The position numbers and the translations under genes are program-made. Shown here in pieces: positions 12,418 through 19,596 of a stretch of DNA of 22,972 bases. Position 1 is the stretch's first letter, and every line of letters begins with the position of its first letter. A model generated the notes under the pieces. The model was not told where the DNA came from and did not search any database. It worked only from the letters and a program-made list of their open reading frames with translations. The stretch lies in IMG/VR virus record IMGVR_UViG_3300048922_000217, positions 1 through 22,972 of that record; one strand, 5' to 3'. The stretch is from a virus.

Positions 12418-13403
12418 ATGCTGTAGTTGAGACACGCGCCACACCGCTCGCGGTAGTTCAAAGCGAGTCCGCTGCCCTCGTCGCTGCCCTCGAGCGCGCA
12501 GCCGCGAACCCGAAGGTCAACATCGACAAGATGCGGGCTCTCATGGAGATGCATCGGGAGATCGCCGCGCGCCAGGCTGAGACGGAATACCACGTGGCCA
12601 TGTCGGCTTGTCAGGCAGAGATGGCTCCGATTTCGGCCGATGCCAACAATCCGCAGACCTCCAGCAAGTACGCGTCCTACCCTCAGATGGATCGCGCGCT
12701 GCGGCCGATCTACACCAAGCATGGATTCGGGCTGTCGTTCGATGAGGGCGAGTCGCCCAAGCCAGACCACATCAGGCTGCTGTGCTACGTCATGCATCGG
12801 GCCGGCCATAAGGTTGTCCACAAGATCGACCTGTGCGCGGATGGGAAGGGAGCGAAAGGCAACGCGGCGATGACGCTGACCCACGCCTCCGGTTCAGCGC
12901 ACACCTACGGCAAGCGATACCTGGTCAAAGACATATTCAACGTCGCCGTGTACGAGCCGGATGATGATGGCAATGGCGCAGGAGGCAAGCGCGGCGAGGA
13001 GATCGACCCCCGCGACAACGCGGCCCGGGTGAAGGCCGGTTATATCAGCCACGAAGAGATCGCGGAGCTGCGCGCTCTCATGACGAAGCTGAAGACGGAT
13101 GAGGCTGGCTTCCTGAAGTACATGCACGTGCAACAGGTCGCTGACATCCCGAAGATTCAGCTAAAGACGGCGATTCGCGCAATCCATTCGAGCGCGAAAG
13201 CTCACGCGCAGGCGCCCAAGTCCGCGGGCGGCAACGGTCGGTGCACGCCGCCGCAGGTTAGCATGCTGCGCGAGAAGCTCGATAAATCCGGCGTCCCAGA
13301 GAACGAATTCCTTCGCCGGTTTGGCATCGACGAGATCGAAGAACTCAGCTTCGCCAATGTCGACACCGCCGTGCAATGGATTGACAAAGTGGTGTCCGGC
13401 TGA
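12414..13403 (+). CDS. erf: ERF-family single-strand DNA annealing protein
   Basis: This 329-residue protein should promote annealing of complementary single strands during phage recombination or circularisation. The core matches the ERF family: AEYHVAMSACQAEMAPIS-like N-part, then SKYASYPQMDRALRPIYTKH, GFGLSFDEG, AMTLTHASGSAHTYGKRYLV. After a variable linker with acidic and Gly residues, the C-terminal part (TPPQVSMLREKL..., ENEFLRRFGIDEIEELSF) is a helical tail seen in some ERF proteins. GAGG lies eight bases before ATG. It is followed by exonuclease and coiled-coil genes, a typical recombination cassette. Confidence 0.9.
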   Translation: MNAVVETRATPLAVVQSESAALVAALERAAANPKVNIDKMRALMEMHREIAARQAETEYHVAMSACQAEMAPISADANNPQTSSKYASYPQMDRALRPIYTKHGFGLSFDEGESPKPDHIRLLCYVMHRAGHKVVHKIDLCADGKGAKGNAAMTLTHASGSAHTYGKRYLVKDIFNVAVYEPDDDGNGAGGKRGEEIDPRDNAARVKAGYISHEEIAELRALMTKLKTDEAGFLKYMHVQQVADIPKIQLKTAIRAIHSSAKAHAQAPKSAGGNGRCTPPQVSMLREKLDKSGVPENEFLRRFGIDEIEELSFANVDTAVQWIDKVVSG

Positions 13404-13984
13404 TGCTCGCCTTCGACCCTCAGACCCACACCTACACGCTGCATGGTGCCACCGTGCCGAGCGTGACCCAGGTCATCGACGAGCAGCTCAATGACTGGAC
13501 GGGCGTGCCACTCGAGGCGCTGGAGACCGCGCGCATCTTCGGTGGTCACGTGCACGAAGCGTGTCATCTCCTGGTGCGCGGCGAACTCGACTGGTCGAGT
13601 CTGGATCCGGCACTGGTGCCCTACATCGAGGCGGCGCAACGCTTCCTCAACGAGTCAGGCCTGACGGTGCTGAATGCCGAATTGCCACTGGCCAGCTCGA
13701 AGTTGAAGTTTGCCGGGACCCTCGACATCCGAGGCCTCATGCGCAAGGGCGTCGCGATCCTCGACTGGAAGTCGACGGCTACCCTGCCGCGCAGCGTCGG
13801 GCCGCAGACCGCCGCGTATGAGCACCTCTACGCCGAGCACTTCGGCGGGAAGGCCTGCAAACGCTACTGCGTGCAGCTTAACCCAGCTCTGCCCAACGGC
13901 TACAAGCTGCACGCCCTGACCAATTCCGCCGACTGGCACATCTTCCTGTCGGCTCTCAACTGCTGGAGGTTCAAACATGGTTGA
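13403..13984 (+). CDS. PD-(D/E)XK exonuclease of the phage recombination module
   Basis: This 193-residue protein is a RecB/Cas4-like nuclease. Visible motifs are the early His region GGHVHEACH (48-55), a Glu at 93, GTLD at 105-108, ILDWKS at 119-124 with the catalytic Asp 121 and Lys 123, and QTAAYE at 135-140. These are the expected order for the fold. It presumably resects double-strand ends to produce single strands for the ERF partner. The ATG at 13403 overlaps the ERF stop (TGATG). Length and position match other phage ERF-exonuclease pairs. Confidence 0.86.
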   Translation: MLAFDPQTHTYTLHGATVPSVTQVIDEQLNDWTGVPLEALETARIFGGHVHEACHLLVRGELDWSSLDPALVPYIEAAQRFLNESGLTVLNAELPLASSKLKFAGTLDIRGLMRKGVAILDWKSTATLPRSVGPQTAAYEHLYAEHFGGKACKRYCVQLNPALPNGYKLHALTNSADWHIFLSALNCWRFKHG

Positions 13985-14654
13985 AACGACCAAAGAGCCC
14001 GCCGACCTGGCGAAACCCGAAGTCGTCGCCGCGGCCGCGACGGTCACCGAACTGACGACGCTCACGGCGAACTATTCGATTGTAACGGCGGAGGATTATG
14101 AAGCCGGAAGCGCATTGCTGATGCGCGTGAAGGGCGCCCAAATCAGGCTTGAGGACGCGCGCACCGCGATCACCAAGCCCATGAATGCGGCTCTCAAGGC
14201 CATCAACGACTTCTTCCGAGGCCCGGCGGAGAAGCTCACTACCGCGGAGGAGAACGTCAAACGCGCCATGATCGGCTATACCGACGAGCAGGAGCGGCTG
14301 CGCCGTATCGAGCAGGCAAAGGCGGACGAGGCGGCCCGCAAAGAGAAGGAGAAGCTCGAAGCTCAAGCGCGGAAGGCTGAGGCGAGCGGCAAGGTTGAAA
14401 AGGCCGCTACGCTGGAAATGCGCGCCGCGACCGTGGTTGCGCCAGTGATCAATCGTGCGCCTCCCAAGGTAATCGGCGTCCAGACACGCGATGTCTGGAA
14501 GTTCGAGGTCACCGATCCCACCCAGGTGCCGCGCCAGTACCTGGTCGTCGACGAATCGAAGATCCGAAAGATCGTCGGTGCGATGAAGGGTGACACGCAG
14601 ATTCCCGGTGTGCGCGTGTGGTCGGACAAGAACATTGCTTCGGGTGCTGCGTGA
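13977..14654 (+). CDS. Coiled-coil phage protein next to recombination genes
   Basis: This 225-residue protein starts at ATG 13977, overlapping the exonuclease end by 8 bp. Residues about 40-165 are a long charged helix (RLEDARTAITKPMNAALKAI, ENVKRAMIGYTDEQERLRRI, KADEAARKEKEKLEAQARKA), likely a coiled coil. The C-terminal part is a small globular domain with VWKFEVTDPTQVPRQYLV and GVRVWSDKNIAS. Such proteins recur beside ERF/Bet and exonuclease genes in phages, probably as recombination accessory factors. The exact role is not known. Confidence 0.75.
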   Translation: MVETTKEPADLAKPEVVAAAATVTELTTLTANYSIVTAEDYEAGSALLMRVKGAQIRLEDARTAITKPMNAALKAINDFFRGPAEKLTTAEENVKRAMIGYTDEQERLRRIEQAKADEAARKEKEKLEAQARKAEASGKVEKAATLEMRAATVVAPVINRAPPKVIGVQTRDVWKFEVTDPTQVPRQYLVVDESKIRKIVGAMKGDTQIPGVRVWSDKNIASGAA

Positions 14655-15058
14655 AGCTCTGGCTCGCCAAAGTCCGGCGAGACGGCAAGGTTGGGATGAT
14701 CCCAACCGATGACGTTTCGCGTACCGCGCTCTTGCGGATGGAGGATGGCGAGTGTGCGCAGGTCGAGTTGATCCGGCCGCGCAGCGTCCCTTGGCATCGA
14801 ATGTACTTCGGCATCTGTCGCACGATTGGCGAGAACCAGGATCCGCAGCGCGACGAGGCCAGCATCGACTATGAGCTGCGGATCCGCGCCGGCCACTTTG
14901 ATGTGCTGTGGGTCGACGGTCGCGAGGTCCGGACGCCCAAGCGAATCGCATTCGCAAAGCTCACGGCTGACCAGTGGGCAGAACTGTGGCCTTCCCTGGA
15001 GCTCGCCATCCGCGAGCATTTCGGAGAAGAGTACATCCCGGAGCAACGAGCAGCATGA
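14651..15058 (+). CDS. DUF1367-like phage protein
   Basis: A GTG at 14651 overlaps the previous stop as GTGA. The product (135 aa) begins KLWLAKVRRDGKVGMIPTDD. It contains RPRSVPWHRMYFGICRTIG, later KRIAFAKLTADQWAELWPSL, the pattern of the DUF1367/NinB-neighbour proteins of lambdoid phages (hydrophobic N-strand, PxxxxxHxxxFGL-type helix and a late EF..LW helix). These occur in nin-like or recombination regions with no settled biochemical role. No ATG in frame is near, so the GTG is likely. Confidence 0.72.
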   Translation: MKLWLAKVRRDGKVGMIPTDDVSRTALLRMEDGECAQVELIRPRSVPWHRMYFGICRTIGENQDPQRDEASIDYELRIRAGHFDVLWVDGREVRTPKRIAFAKLTADQWAELWPSLELAIREHFGEEYIPEQRAA

Positions 15059-15411
15059 AGAAGGCTGACAAAGCTCGCATCGAGCGCATGCGCCAGATCG
15101 GATGCTGTGCATGCGCAAAGTTGGGTATTCCTAACTATCAAATGATTGAGGTGCATCACATCCTGCGCGGGAACCGCCGGCTGGGTGATTGGTACACGAT
15201 CCCACTGTGCAAGGGTCACCATCAGGGTTACTTCAGTGAGACTCAGAGGATCCTACTCAGTGAGGATGAACGCGTTTCTATCGGCAAGGGCCGCAAGCCT
15301 TTCAACGATAAATTTGGAGACGAGCGCGACCTCTGGCTGAATGTTCAGTTTGTATTGAAGCTGTCCCAGGACTGGCCATCGAGCAAGATCCTGCCACGGA
15401 GAGCGGCATGA
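15055..15411 (+). CDS. Ref-like HNH nuclease
   Basis: This 118-residue protein starts at ATG 15055 (ATGA overlap). It has a CCAC cysteine pair near residue 18, then VHHILRGNRRLGDWYTIPLC near 34-53 and KGHHQGY after. This VHHIL..., IPLCxxHH pattern is that of P1 Ref (recombination enhancement, RecA-dependent nuclease) and related HNH proteins. Ref needs RecA filaments to cut. This relative may assist recombination or resolve structures together with ERF and the exonuclease. A standard HNH endonuclease of NinG type is the alternative. Confidence 0.78.
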   Translation: MKKADKARIERMRQIGCCACAKLGIPNYQMIEVHHILRGNRRLGDWYTIPLCKGHHQGYFSETQRILLSEDERVSIGKGRKPFNDKFGDERDLWLNVQFVLKLSQDWPSSKILPRRAA

Positions 15412-15767
15412 AATCTGTGGCTGAGAAGCGCCTCGCTGGGTGCGAAGGTAAAGAGCGCTTCCCCACATTCACCCTCGCCCGCCGCACTGCTCATCGCCAG
15501 GCGCAGAAGAAGAAGCAACGCTTCATGGCCTACGCCTGTCAATTCTGCGGCAGCTTCCATGTCGGCACTCATGTTGGCTCTGACGAGTCGGTTCGAGGCG
15601 CTCCAGATTCGCGGCAGCGCTACGCGGTATACGCAGCCCGCGACCGTGAGCGGTCCACGCTCGTCGGGTATACCAACTCGGCGGATGGCGGAGCCGTGGC
15701 CAAGATGGTCACAGAGGAAGGCTGGCGAATCACAAACATTGTCGATCGGTGGAAAAAAGCAGCCTGA
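15408..15767 (+). CDS. Hypothetical phage protein with zinc knuckle (119 aa)
   Basis: The ATG at 15408 overlaps the Ref-like stop as ATGA. The first 50 residues (KRLAGCEGKERFPTFTLARR, then QRFMAYACQFCGSFHVGTH) form a C..., CxxC...H pattern with a basic helix in between, as in small phage proteins thought to bind zinc. The second half (YAVYAARDRERSTLVGY through EEGWRITNIVDRWKK) looks like a small alpha/beta domain. I know no function. It may be two fused small modules. Confidence 0.65.
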   Translation: MKSVAEKRLAGCEGKERFPTFTLARRTAHRQAQKKKQRFMAYACQFCGSFHVGTHVGSDESVRGAPDSRQRYAVYAARDRERSTLVGYTNSADGGAVAKMVTEEGWRITNIVDRWKKAA

Positions 15768-15785
15768 AAACTGAGAGGAGCACAT

Positions 15786-16013
15786 ATGCAGCGTACATCT
15801 GTAAATTCGTCGAGCAACATCAAATCCATCGGCTTCGAGAACGGCGTAATGGAAATCGAATTCGCTGGCGGCCGCGTGTATCGCTATACCGGCCCGAAAG
15901 TGCAGGCGCACTACGACGGGCTGATGTCAGCCAAGTCAGTGGGAAAGTACTTCGCCAATGAAGTGCGCTTCTGCCCTCACACTGCCTGCGAACAGGTCGC
16001 ATCCGATGGTTAA
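15786..16013 (+). CDS. KTSC-domain protein (75 aa)
   Basis: ATG at 15786 has AGAGGAG seven bases upstream. The product carries SSNIKSIGFENGVMEIEFAG, GRVYRYTGPKVQAHYDGLM and SAKSVGKYFANEV. This is the KTSC domain layout (S-x-I-x-x-IGY..., L.V.F..G..Y.Y..VP, .A.S.G.YFN..I). The domain is found near lysyl-tRNA synthetase-type proteins and commonly as a stand-alone phage protein, with no defined biochemical role. Key residues are conserved, so the fold call is good. It overlaps the next start by 8 bp. Confidence 0.85.
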   Translation: MQRTSVNSSSNIKSIGFENGVMEIEFAGGRVYRYTGPKVQAHYDGLMSAKSVGKYFANEVRFCPHTACEQVASDG

Positions 16014-16575
16014 CATGGCATCGAATGGGCTTAGATACCCGAATGGATTGGCCCACATCGCTGTCTTAGCGGCCAACAAACCCCATGGCGTACGACTGCG
16101 ATATATGGCCGGGTGCCGCTGCCTGAAATGCCGGATGGCGAACAGCAACTATGAGACCCAGCGCGCTCGAGCTCGAAAGGCTGGGGACTGGAATGGCCTG
16201 GTTGATGCCGATCCGGCACGCCGACACATCTTGGCGCTGAGTCGCAAAGGTGTCGGTCGTAGAGCCCTAGCGCGCGCTTCCGGTGTCGCGCTGACGACTA
16301 TAGCGGGGGTGCGTGCAGGAAGGGCCACACAGATTAGCGCACGCAGCGCCAAGCGCATTCTGGCTGTAACCGCTGACATGCGGCTCCCCAGAGCACTGAT
16401 CAGCGCCAAGCAGCTCTGGAGACGTATCAATACGCTGCTCGCGACAGGTTTCACCAAAGCGGAGTTGGCGCGGCGCCTCGGCTTCAAGAATCGCGCCCTG
16501 CAATTCCGGCGCGACTACGTGACCGTCAAAAGTGACCGGGCCGTGGGCCTGCTCTATCGGAGGTTGACGTCATGA
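16006..16575 (+). CDS. Zinc-knuckle plus HTH DNA-binding phage protein
   Basis: This 189-residue protein starts ATG 16006 or 16015. Residues about 25-50 contain HGVRLRYMAGCRCLKCRMAN, a C-x-C-x2-C element preceded by a His and followed by a basic helix, as in HG...GCRCxxCR proteins well known from actinophages. An HTH follows (HILALSRKGVGRRALARASG, VALTTIAGVRAG) and a second possible HTH near the C-terminus (INTLLATGFTKAELARRLGF). The two-part DNA-binding layout suggests a transcription factor, possibly of late genes, but the target is unknown. Confidence 0.72.
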   Translation: MVNMASNGLRYPNGLAHIAVLAANKPHGVRLRYMAGCRCLKCRMANSNYETQRARARKAGDWNGLVDADPARRHILALSRKGVGRRALARASGVALTTIAGVRAGRATQISARSAKRILAVTADMRLPRALISAKQLWRRINTLLATGFTKAELARRLGFKNRALQFRRDYVTVKSDRAVGLLYRRLTS

Positions 16576-16736
16576 ATCGAATCACGAAATGGAAGGACGT
16601 CGCCGCACTGCTTGAGCAAGGCTGGCGAATCGACGGTTTCGACGTGGTGAGCCCGTCTGGAGACCGCCGGTCAGCGTGGGGAAATGCAATCGAGGCATGC
16701 CGCAAACGCGGACTGGTGAAGCATGAGCAACGCTAA
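16572..16736 (+). CDS. Small phage protein (54 aa)
   Basis: ATG at 16572 overlaps the previous stop as ATGA and follows CGGAGG at good spacing, one of the best ribosome sites in the operon. The product (MNRITKWKDVAALLEQGWRI, later SAWGNAIEACRKRGLVKHEQ) is basic, probably helical with one strand, unrecognised. It ends TAA at 16736, overlapping the next gene by 14 bp. Confidence 0.66.
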   Translation: MNRITKWKDVAALLEQGWRIDGFDVVSPSGDRRSAWGNAIEACRKRGLVKHEQR

Positions 16737-16944
16737 ACCTCCCTCAAAGAAGTCCCAGGTTCTCAAGATTGTCGTTGAGACGCCATCCACGTCCGTGGAA
16801 ATCGCGGCAATCACAGGGATCGGGATGCAAAGCGTCAGTGCGATGCTGACTCAAATGTGGCAGTCCGGTGCGCTAAAGCGCAAGCCGATCCCCAACTCGA
16901 TGGGTGGTACCACGTTTCTGTATAGCACGCAGGCGTTGCCATGA
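16723..16944 (+). CDS. Small winged-helix DNA-binding protein (73 aa)
   Basis: The product (SKKSQVLKIVVETPSTSVEI, then AAITGIGMQSVSAMLTQMWQ, SGALKRKPIPNSMGGTTFLY) follows a winged HTH pattern: a first helix, the SVEIAAITG helix, a recognition helix GMQSVSAMLTQM, then a two-strand wing ending in FLYST. It resembles small MarR/BlaI-like or phage transcription factors, though it is short. ATG at 16723 overlaps the previous gene; the ribosome site is unclear. Confidence 0.68.
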   Translation: MSNAKPPSKKSQVLKIVVETPSTSVEIAAITGIGMQSVSAMLTQMWQSGALKRKPIPNSMGGTTFLYSTQALP

Positions 16945-17219
16945 CCGAACGCTCACAGGCTGTTGCTCTCGCTGCAGATGAGTACTACCTGCAGTGCCGC
17001 GGTCATGTCGGCAACTCTCTGTTGTGGTGGCGCAAAGGTCGCTGCGGATATACGACGGATATCCAGCACGCGCACGTTTTCACGAAGCAGGAGGCATTCG
17101 CGCAGGCTGAGTGCCGACCCACCGAGGATTTCCCTTGGCGGAAGGATTACATCGATATGAGGCTCCAACACCACGTCGATTCACAAACCGTCAGTCGGAA
17201 AGATCCGGGGGCCGTATGA
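16941..17219 (+). CDS. Hypothetical phage protein (92 aa), WWRKG motif
   Basis: The ATG at 16941 overlaps the previous stop as ATGA. The sequence YYLQCRGHVGNSLLWWRKGR, then CGYTTDIQHAHVFTKQEAFA, has the layout of a common small phage protein (VGN.xxWWR.g..GYT.dl..A..f...eA), with a beta hairpin then a helix. It recurs in prophages of proteobacteria without a known role. A basic and acidic C-terminus follows (FPWRKDYIDMRLQHHVDS). Confidence 0.68.
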   Translation: MTERSQAVALAADEYYLQCRGHVGNSLLWWRKGRCGYTTDIQHAHVFTKQEAFAQAECRPTEDFPWRKDYIDMRLQHHVDSQTVSRKDPGAV

Positions 17220-17347
17220 GCACGCACACATCGGATTTCCATCTCTGCTCTGCCTGCGGGCAGCCCAAGCCTCGATTGGACCCTGTAAGCGGGCGCTTCG
17301 AGTGTTTCTTTTGCGCTCCGGTGAAGCTGCCCAAGAGGTCAAAGTGA
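17216..17347 (+). CDS. Tiny zinc-ribbon protein (43 aa)
   Basis: ATG 17216 overlaps the previous stop as ATGA. The whole product is essentially one zinc ribbon: CSAC, then CFFC, 18 residues apart (LCSACGQPKPRLD, GRFECFFCAP), then a basic KLPKRSK tail. The next gene overlaps as GTGA. A longer frame beginning at 17111 lies within the previous gene. Function unknown. Confidence 0.63.
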   Translation: MSTHTSDFHLCSACGQPKPRLDPVSGRFECFFCAPVKLPKRSK

Positions 17348-17595
17348 ACGAGAACAGCGGACGGCGGGAGACAGGCGCGACTGTTGAGGGCGAAGCGCCA
17401 GAAAATCGAACGCCGTCCGGCCCTATTCCGATGCTGCTCTGGTGCCCATCCTGTGGCAAGCGGCACATTGATGTTGGCGAATTCGCGACCAAGGTGCATC
17501 ACACGCACGCTTGCCAACACTGCGGCATGGTCTGGCGCCCCGCCGTCGTTGCCACTTGCGGCGTTCAATTCCTACCGGGGTTCAAAAATGACTGA
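17344..17595 (+). CDS. Phage zinc-ribbon protein (83 aa), GTG start
   Basis: The GTG at 17344 overlaps the previous stop as GTGA. After a polar N-terminus comes PIPMLLWCPSCGKRHIDVGE, then KVHHTHACQHCGMVWRPAVV. The CPSC/H and CQHC/W pattern is a very common phage or prophage protein (CPxCGxxHvD..., H.C..CgxvWRPa) and surely binds zinc. It is often found in early or recombination regions of temperate phages of proteobacteria. No function is established as far as I know. It overlaps the next gene by 8 bp. Confidence 0.8.
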   Translation: MNENSGRRETGATVEGEAPENRTPSGPIPMLLWCPSCGKRHIDVGEFATKVHHTHACQHCGMVWRPAVVATCGVQFLPGFKND

Positions 17596-18019
17596 CCGGA
17601 TACTCTCCTCAAATGAGAACCTCATTGCCGAGCTGGAAGCCGCAGCGGTCAAATGGGCGCTGGAGAAAACCAAGTACCACCTCGACTCCCTCCGAGACGC
17701 GCGACGTGTTGTGTCCAGTCGAATGCAGGCACCAGTTCACGAGACGAAATGTGTCGGTTGCGGAGGCACGTTGGTCCGTCCCGAACTGTGTGATGAATGC
17801 TTTCTGGCACAGAAGCCAGATGATAACGAGCGAAAACTCTGCCCGAGTTGCGGGAATGACACGGAGCACGGCCCACACATGCCAGGATGTCGGTATGCGA
17901 ACGCACAGAAAGCCTTAGAACCACCAACGCCAATCAGCGAGCTTTGTCCGCGATGTGGGCGGCACATGCGCGTGACTTTAATGAGCCGGTCGGTATGTCC
18001 GATCTGCCCCGGTGGCTGA
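17588..18019 (+). CDS. Multi-zinc-ribbon phage protein (143 aa)
   Basis: ATG at 17588. The first 45 residues form a charged helix (ENLIAELEAAAVKWALEKTK). Then follow cysteine pairs CVGC, CDEC, CPSC, CPRC and CPIC (with a Cys/His in between, HGPHMPGCRYA), probably two to three zinc sites. Such arrangements of short ribbons are seen in phage proteins that bind host RNA polymerase or nucleic acid, but I cannot assign this one. The N-terminal helix might be a dimerisation part. Confidence 0.68.
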   Translation: MTDRILSSNENLIAELEAAAVKWALEKTKYHLDSLRDARRVVSSRMQAPVHETKCVGCGGTLVRPELCDECFLAQKPDDNERKLCPSCGNDTEHGPHMPGCRYANAQKALEPPTPISELCPRCGRHMRVTLMSRSVCPICPGG

Positions 18020-18023
18020 GCAT

Positions 18024-18206
18024 ATGAGCTGGAAACGCGCGTTACTTCTGATTCTTTACGTGCCGCCCATGGCTCTGTCATCGGCCTTCGGATGGCTCGC
18101 AAATCTCGCCTACGGCCCGTTGTATCGAGAGAACGGCCGAATCCGAGAGGTTAGACGTCAACGGGCGCTGGCCGCACAACGCACTTCGCAGGGCAAGTTA
18201 CCGTGA
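18024..18206 (+). CDS. Small membrane-associated protein (60 aa)
   Basis: The ATG at 18024 (MSWKRALLLILYVPPMALSS) gives an N-terminal hydrophobic segment of about 25 residues, followed by AFGWLANLAYGPLY and then a strongly basic cytoplasmic tail (RIREVRRQRALAAQRTSQGK). It is probably inner-membrane with the basic tail in the cytoplasm. A GTG at 18012 is an alternative start. Phage membrane proteins of this size often act in superinfection exclusion or lysis control, but that is unproven here. Confidence 0.6.
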   Translation: MSWKRALLLILYVPPMALSSAFGWLANLAYGPLYRENGRIREVRRQRALAAQRTSQGKLP

Positions 18207-18433
18207 CGATGGAATACATCCGCAAAACCTACGGCGTGCCGGCGAAGCGCGGCGGTCGCGTTGAATACACGTCGGACGCGAAGTTCACGACGCAGGGGGT
18301 GATCACTGGATCATCCGGTCCCTACCTGAGAATCAAGTTAGACATAAACCGCGTGTCGCTTCGATTCCATCCAAAGACAGACGGACTCGTCTATCTGCCG
18401 AAAACGAACGCACAACAGCACAGAGAACCATGA
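18203..18433 (+). CDS. Small beta-barrel phage protein (76 aa)
   Basis: A GTG at 18203 overlaps the previous stop as GTGA; ATG at 18209 is as likely. The sequence EYIRKTYGVPAKRGGRVEYT, then TTQGVITGSSGPYLRIKLD, VSLRFHPKTDGLVYL, is a well-conserved small phage protein of beta-strand type (SH3-like). Copies occur in many prophages, as far as I remember, with no known function. The YGVPAKRG element is its recognisable signature. Confidence 0.72.
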   Translation: MTMEYIRKTYGVPAKRGGRVEYTSDAKFTTQGVITGSSGPYLRIKLDINRVSLRFHPKTDGLVYLPKTNAQQHREP

Positions 18434-18600
18434 ACCATCGACCGAAACGGTTCTACGGCCATATGTGTCCTGTCATCGCCGAGATGATCCGGGAGCTGTA
18501 TTTCAGCCGTCGAATGAATCAGCCGCAGTTGGCCAAATTCTTCCGCATCGGTCAGGGCAGTGTCAGCCGAATCGTAAGCGGCCAGGTCTGGGAGCGCTAA
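18430..18600 (+). CDS. Small HTH protein (56 aa)
   Basis: ATG at 18430 overlaps the previous stop as ATGA; stop TAA at 18600. The product (VIAEMIRELYFSRRMNQPQL, AKFFRIGQGSVSRIVSGQVW) is a single homeodomain-like HTH, with MNQPQLAKFF as helix 2 and GQGSVSRIVSG as the recognition helix. Such short proteins are often regulators of phage genes. The target is unknown. The downstream gene begins immediately after its stop. Confidence 0.68.
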   Translation: MNHRPKRFYGHMCPVIAEMIRELYFSRRMNQPQLAKFFRIGQGSVSRIVSGQVWER

Positions 18601-18903
18601 ATGGGTTACTTCAGCAATGGTACCGAGGGCGAGTCCTACCGCGAGCAATATTGCTCCGAGTGCATCCACGACGAACAGGAAGGCGGCTGCCCGATATGGT
18701 TCCTGCATGGCATGCACAACTACGACGAGTGCAATAAACCTGAAAGCTTTCTGCACGTCCTCATTCCGCGGACACCGGACAAGCTCGGTAACGCCGAGTG
18801 CTCGATGTTTCTGCCATCGCTCGAGAAGGAGCGGCCGGGTCCGCGCTTCGCGACCCACTGCGATAAGTGCGGTGAGATCTACCATGGAGGGCCGTGCAAA
18901 TGA
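18601..18903 (+). CDS. Cys-rich phage protein (100 aa)
   Basis: ATG 18601 follows the previous TAA without gap; the ribosome site is not obvious (GGGAGCGC lies upstream). The sequence contains YCSECIHDEQEGGCPIW near 17-33, HNYDECNK, and later HCDKCGEIYHGGPC near the C-terminus. This gives two cysteine clusters able to bind zinc. The patch WFLHGMHNYDE between them has a WxLH motif found in small phage proteins of this layout (C..C..e..CPI..lH...). The function is unknown. Confidence 0.66.
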   Translation: MGYFSNGTEGESYREQYCSECIHDEQEGGCPIWFLHGMHNYDECNKPESFLHVLIPRTPDKLGNAECSMFLPSLEKERPGPRFATHCDKCGEIYHGGPCK

Positions 18904-19412
18904 AAGCGATGTTCCTTCCATTGAAGTCCCAATACTTCGACGCCTTCAAGGCCGGCACGAAGACAGTCGAGTATCGCCGGTACTGCAAGCGCTGGGACGA
19001 GCGGACGTGTGCGATCGGCAGGCCAGTCGTGCTCAGCCGTGGATATGGAAAGCATGATCGATTGAGTGGTGTGATCAGCGGATTCGAACGGCGCCATATG
19101 GCAAGCACCGAATGGGTAGATTGTTACGGCGAGCCTGGCTGGGCCGCGTGCATCAGTATCACTCTTGATTCCCAATCTACTGTTGAAGATGAGCCGAAGC
19201 GAGAGATGTGGGTCACGTGCTCCAACTGCTCTCACCGCTGGATAGGTTTGTACCTGCCTATGCCGATCAGAGAGGCAGCGCGAGTAATGGGTCGCCTGAC
19301 GTGCCCAAAGTGCGCCTGCTCAAAAATCCTCGTAAAGCCCCGCACTATCGAAACGACACCACATACATCCGAAGGAGGTCAGCATGGGCCGACCGCGCAA
19401 GCTGACGCCTGA
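18900..19412 (+). CDS. ASCH-domain protein fused to a zinc ribbon
   Basis: This 170-residue protein starts at ATG 18900 (ATGA overlap). Residues about 1-90 match the ASCH fold: MKAMFLPLKSQYFDAFKAGT, KTVEYRRYCKRW, then VVLSRGYGKHDRLSGVISGF. The G-x-K-x-x-E-x-R core is typical. ASCH domains bind RNA or modified nucleosides, and some are amidohydrolases or nucleases. The C-terminal half is a ribbon with CSNC and CPKC (WVTCSNCSHRWIG, LTCPKCACSKI). The fusion of a putative RNA-binding ASCH with a zinc ribbon is unusual. Its end overlaps the next gene by 29 bp. Confidence 0.76.
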   Translation: MKAMFLPLKSQYFDAFKAGTKTVEYRRYCKRWDERTCAIGRPVVLSRGYGKHDRLSGVISGFERRHMASTEWVDCYGEPGWAACISITLDSQSTVEDEPKREMWVTCSNCSHRWIGLYLPMPIREAARVMGRLTCPKCACSKILVKPRTIETTPHTSEGGQHGPTAQADA

Positions 19413-19596
19413 TCACGAGAGTCTCATCAGGCGCATGGTCAGGCTCCGCAGGCGTCTCACCAACAAAGCGCTGGCCGCACGGTTCGGCGTTAGCGACAAA
19501 ACCATCATCATGGTTGCCTCGAATTCCGGGGCTCGGCTCAGAAAGAAATTGAGCGCCGCAGGGTGCCTGGCGGTTAAGCACGAGGGTGCGTCATGA
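19384..19596 (+). CDS. Small HTH protein (70 aa)
   Basis: ATG at 19384 follows GAAGGAGGT, the strongest ribosome site in the operon, located inside the ASCH gene. The product GRPRKLTPDHESLIRRMVRL, RRRLTNKALAARFGVSDKTI is a homeodomain-like HTH (LTNKALAARFGVSDKTIIMV) as in resolvases and Hin-type DNA-binding domains, with no catalytic domain. It is probably a DNA-binding regulator. The strong ribosome site suggests high translation. Confidence 0.7.
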   Translation: MGRPRKLTPDHESLIRRMVRLRRRLTNKALAARFGVSDKTIIMVASNSGARLRKKLSAAGCLAVKHEGAS

